24,996 nucleotides of DNA from JBHHYR01 sp046757585 (GTDB taxonomy: Bacteria; Desulfobacterota; Binatia; HRBIN30). How positions within the stretch are numbered: position 1 is the stretch's first letter; each line of letters starts with the position of its first letter. The position numbers and the translations under genes were made by a program. Of this stretch, positions 23,571 through 24,996 are shown in pieces. The notes beneath the pieces were generated by a model. That model was not told the DNA's origin and ran no database searches. It saw only the letters and a program-made list of their open reading frames with translations. The stretch covers positions 1 to 24,996 of the forward strand of contig JBHHYR010000035.1 of assembly GCA_046757585.1 (NCBI GenBank), in the 5' to 3' direction.

Positions 23571-24431
23571 ATGCGAGCGGCCGCCGGCGCTAATGGGAAC
23601 GGGTCGATTCTCGTCGCCTTTGATGGTTCACCAGCAGCGGGCGCCACGGCCGGCTCTGCGATTCAGATTGCTCGCAGTGAGCATCGCGCGATCCGGGGGC
23701 TGTACGTTGTCGACGACGCGCTGATCATGAACCCGTACGCCAACCATCAGGTGGAACTCGGGAGCGTGGCGGAGCGCAAGTCGCGGGCGAACTTGTTGGC
23801 TCAGTTCCAGCGCCGCGGGGAGGGGCGCTTGGCCTGGCTCGCAGGACGTTGTCGCGCTGCCCAGGTCCCGGTGACGGTGGACATAGTCCTGGGCAAGGTG
23901 CCGGAGCAGGTCCTGCAGGCGGCGGGCGAGGCGGTCCTGCTCGCGCTCGGCCGGTGTGGCCATGGCCATGCGGCGGATCCGAGCCGGCTGGGCCGGCACT
24001 TCCGGGCCATCGCCCATCACGCGCCGTGCCCGCTGCTCGTCGGCGGTGCCCAAGAACGAGAGGTGCGGCGCTTGCTGCTCGCCTATAACGGTAGTGTCCG
24101 CGCACGCCGCGCGTTGACGTGGACCGTGCGGCTGCAGCGTGCGCTGCCGGCGGAGGTCGTCGTCGTCTCCGTGCAGCACAGTGAACGTGACACAGTGCGT
24201 GAGTGGTCACAGGAGGCGCGGAACCGACTGGATGAGGGCGACTTGGCGCACTACCGCTTCCTGACGCGTGCGGGCGAGCCGGTCTCGGAAATTGTTACTG
24301 CTGCCACCGAACATCAGGCGGACTTCATTCTCATGGGCGGATATCGGCACACGGCGGCCATGGAATGGCTGGTGGGCAGCACCGTCGACGGCGTCCTGCG
24401 ACGTGCCCGACTCCCGATCGTGGTCGCTTGA
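23571..24431 (+). CDS. universal stress protein, two UspA domains
   Basis: I choose the ATG at 23571, preceded by GAGGGT; a GTG four codons upstream is possible. The 286-residue protein has two UspA domains. The first (about 10-160) starts SILVAFDGSPAA with Asp18. The second (about 165-286) starts RRLLLAYNGSVRARRAL, with Asn in place of the usual Asp. The ATP-binding loop G-x2-G-x9-G-(S/T) is partial in both. Domain 1 has GRCG but continues LGRHFRA instead of GS; domain 2 has GGYR, then VGST. So ATP binding may be weak or altered. It follows the respiratory operon at 70 bases and may be read with it. Usp proteins are often induced under oxygen limitation or respiratory arrest, which suits the setting. 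Confidence 0.88.
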   Translation: MRAAAGANGNGSILVAFDGSPAAGATAGSAIQIARSEHRAIRGLYVVDDALIMNPYANHQVELGSVAERKSRANLLAQFQRRGEGRLAWLAGRCRAAQVPVTVDIVLGKVPEQVLQAAGEAVLLALGRCGHGHAADPSRLGRHFRAIAHHAPCPLLVGGAQEREVRRLLLAYNGSVRARRALTWTVRLQRALPAEVVVVSVQHSERDTVREWSQEARNRLDEGDLAHYRFLTRAGEPVSEIVTAATEHQADFILMGGYRHTAAMEWLVGSTVDGVLRRARLPIVVA

Positions 24432-24447
24432 ACCGCGCTCACTGGGC

Positions 24448-24467
24448 GCCACGTGGGGAAACGTGGC
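24448..24467. terminator. hairpin between convergent genes, candidate bidirectional terminator
   Basis: GCCACGT (24448-24454) pairs perfectly with ACGTGGC (24461-24467) around a 6-base GGGGAA loop. It sits between the stop of the universal stress protein gene (+) and the stop of the dehydrogenase gene (-). The T-run after it is poor (CCTTTC), so strength is uncertain, but the position is right for a terminator serving both genes. Confidence 0.5.
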
Positions 24468-24494
24468 CTTTCACGCGCGATACACCGGCGTCAG

Positions 24495-24996
24495 TTAGTC
24501 CGCCAAGGTCTCATAGCCGACACCGGTCAGCGCCTTGGAAACCTCCCAGAGTCTGGCCGCAGCGGCTGTGTCGTGAGACCGCGCGTTGGATTGCAGCTTC
24601 TTCGGATAGCCCCAGTTTTGTCCGAAACCGTCGGGGCCAATATAGTCGCCGCCGCGGACGTCAGGCGCGGTGGCGGCGTGAAGGGTGGGTAGGGCGCCCA
24701 TGGCTGCGCTTTGTGCCAACAGCCGGTTGGCCAGATGCCACACGCCCTCGCGCAGCGATGATCCCTGCATCCGCGGGGCAGCGAGCTGCAGGTTGGTTGC
24801 TGCGTACCCCGGGTGGCAGGCGACGCTGATCGCATCCGCGTGCGCTGCCGCCAGCCTGCGCTGCAGCTCGTAGGTGAACAGCAGATTGGCGAGCTTGCTC
24901 TGGCCGTACGCCAGCCACTTGCGATACCCGCGCTCCCACTGCAGATCGTCGAAGCGCATCTTGCCCATGCGGTGCGCGGTGCTGCTGAGGTTCACC
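24495..24996 (-). CDS. short-chain dehydrogenase/reductase, C-terminal part (5'-partial)
   Basis: The frame runs off the right edge, so the N-terminal cofactor-binding part is missing; the GTG at the edge is an internal codon. The visible 166 residues hold the catalytic region of an SDR: NLSSTAH with the catalytic Ser, then AYGQSKLANLLF giving the Tyr and Lys of the YxxxK motif, then VACHPGYAATNLQ. The pattern YGQSKLAN with HPG and T-N-L is that of the retinol dehydrogenase/protochlorophyllide reductase-like SDRs. The C-terminus (YIGPDGFGQNWGYPKKLQSNARSHDTAAAARLWEVSKALTGV) is typical of bacterial members annotated as oxidoreductases of unknown substrate. It converges on the universal stress protein gene. 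Confidence 0.88.
   Translation of the reverse strand, partial: VNLSSTAHRMGKMRFDDLQWERGYRKWLAYGQSKLANLLFTYELQRRLAAAHADAISVACHPGYAATNLQLAAPRMQGSSLREGVWHLANRLLAQSAAMGALPTLHAATAPDVRGGDYIGPDGFGQNWGYPKKLQSNARSHDTAAAARLWEVSKALTGVGYETLAD

Overview
This window comes from a high-GC Gram-negative bacterium. Twin-arginine and Sec signal peptides, periplasmic c-type cytochromes and a Rieske/cytochrome b complex show that it has a periplasm and a respiratory chain. No ribosomal or other phylogenetic marker lies in the window. The gene content and the cytochrome b variant would fit one of the lineages split from the old Deltaproteobacteria, or a neighbouring phylum such as Binatota, Methylomirabilota or Nitrospirota, but this is a weak inference.

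Left part (1-9116) is an accessory patchwork. It holds the end of a protein with an Ig-like domain, an alpha/beta hydrolase, a minus-strand RHH/PIN toxin-antitoxin pair with an inverted-repeat operator candidate, and a minus-strand run of a cupin, a monoheme cytochrome c and a multi-span membrane protein. A second toxin-antitoxin pair (TIGR02574-like antitoxin plus RelE/ParE-like toxin) follows. It is flanked by two copies of a roughly 280-bp repeat with terminal inverted repeats, and a different 167-bp MITE-like element lies between the copies. After a long gene-poor stretch come an isoprenylcysteine-methyltransferase-like membrane protein and a conserved protein of unknown function with a GAF-like C-terminal half.

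Right part (9117-23500) is one co-directional, tightly packed set of ten genes, with four junctions overlapping by 4 bases and one by 16. In order: a GltD-like FAD/NAD(P) oxidoreductase with a C-terminal 2x[4Fe-4S] ferredoxin; a Rieske protein; a fused cytochrome b; a membrane-anchored cytochrome c with ten CxxCH sites, of which the last six lie in six tandem monoheme domains; a TAT-exported NapA/Nas-family molybdoenzyme; two NapG-like ferredoxin proteins; a NapH-like membrane ferredoxin; a small exported protein whose predicted mature N-terminus is His-His; and a larger membrane polyferredoxin. A two-domain universal stress protein follows. A partial short-chain dehydrogenase on the opposite strand ends the window, with a hairpin between the two convergent genes.

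The inferred working model is a respiratory module. NAD(P)H or ferredoxin electrons and the quinol pool would enter a Rieske/cytochrome b complex or the NapGH-type quinol dehydrogenases, and pass along the decaheme cytochrome to the periplasmic molybdoenzyme. The usual Nap partners NapB, NapC and NapD are absent from the window. The substrate of the molybdoenzyme (nitrate is the simplest guess) and the direction of electron flow are not proven by sequence. This module is the most interesting part of the window.
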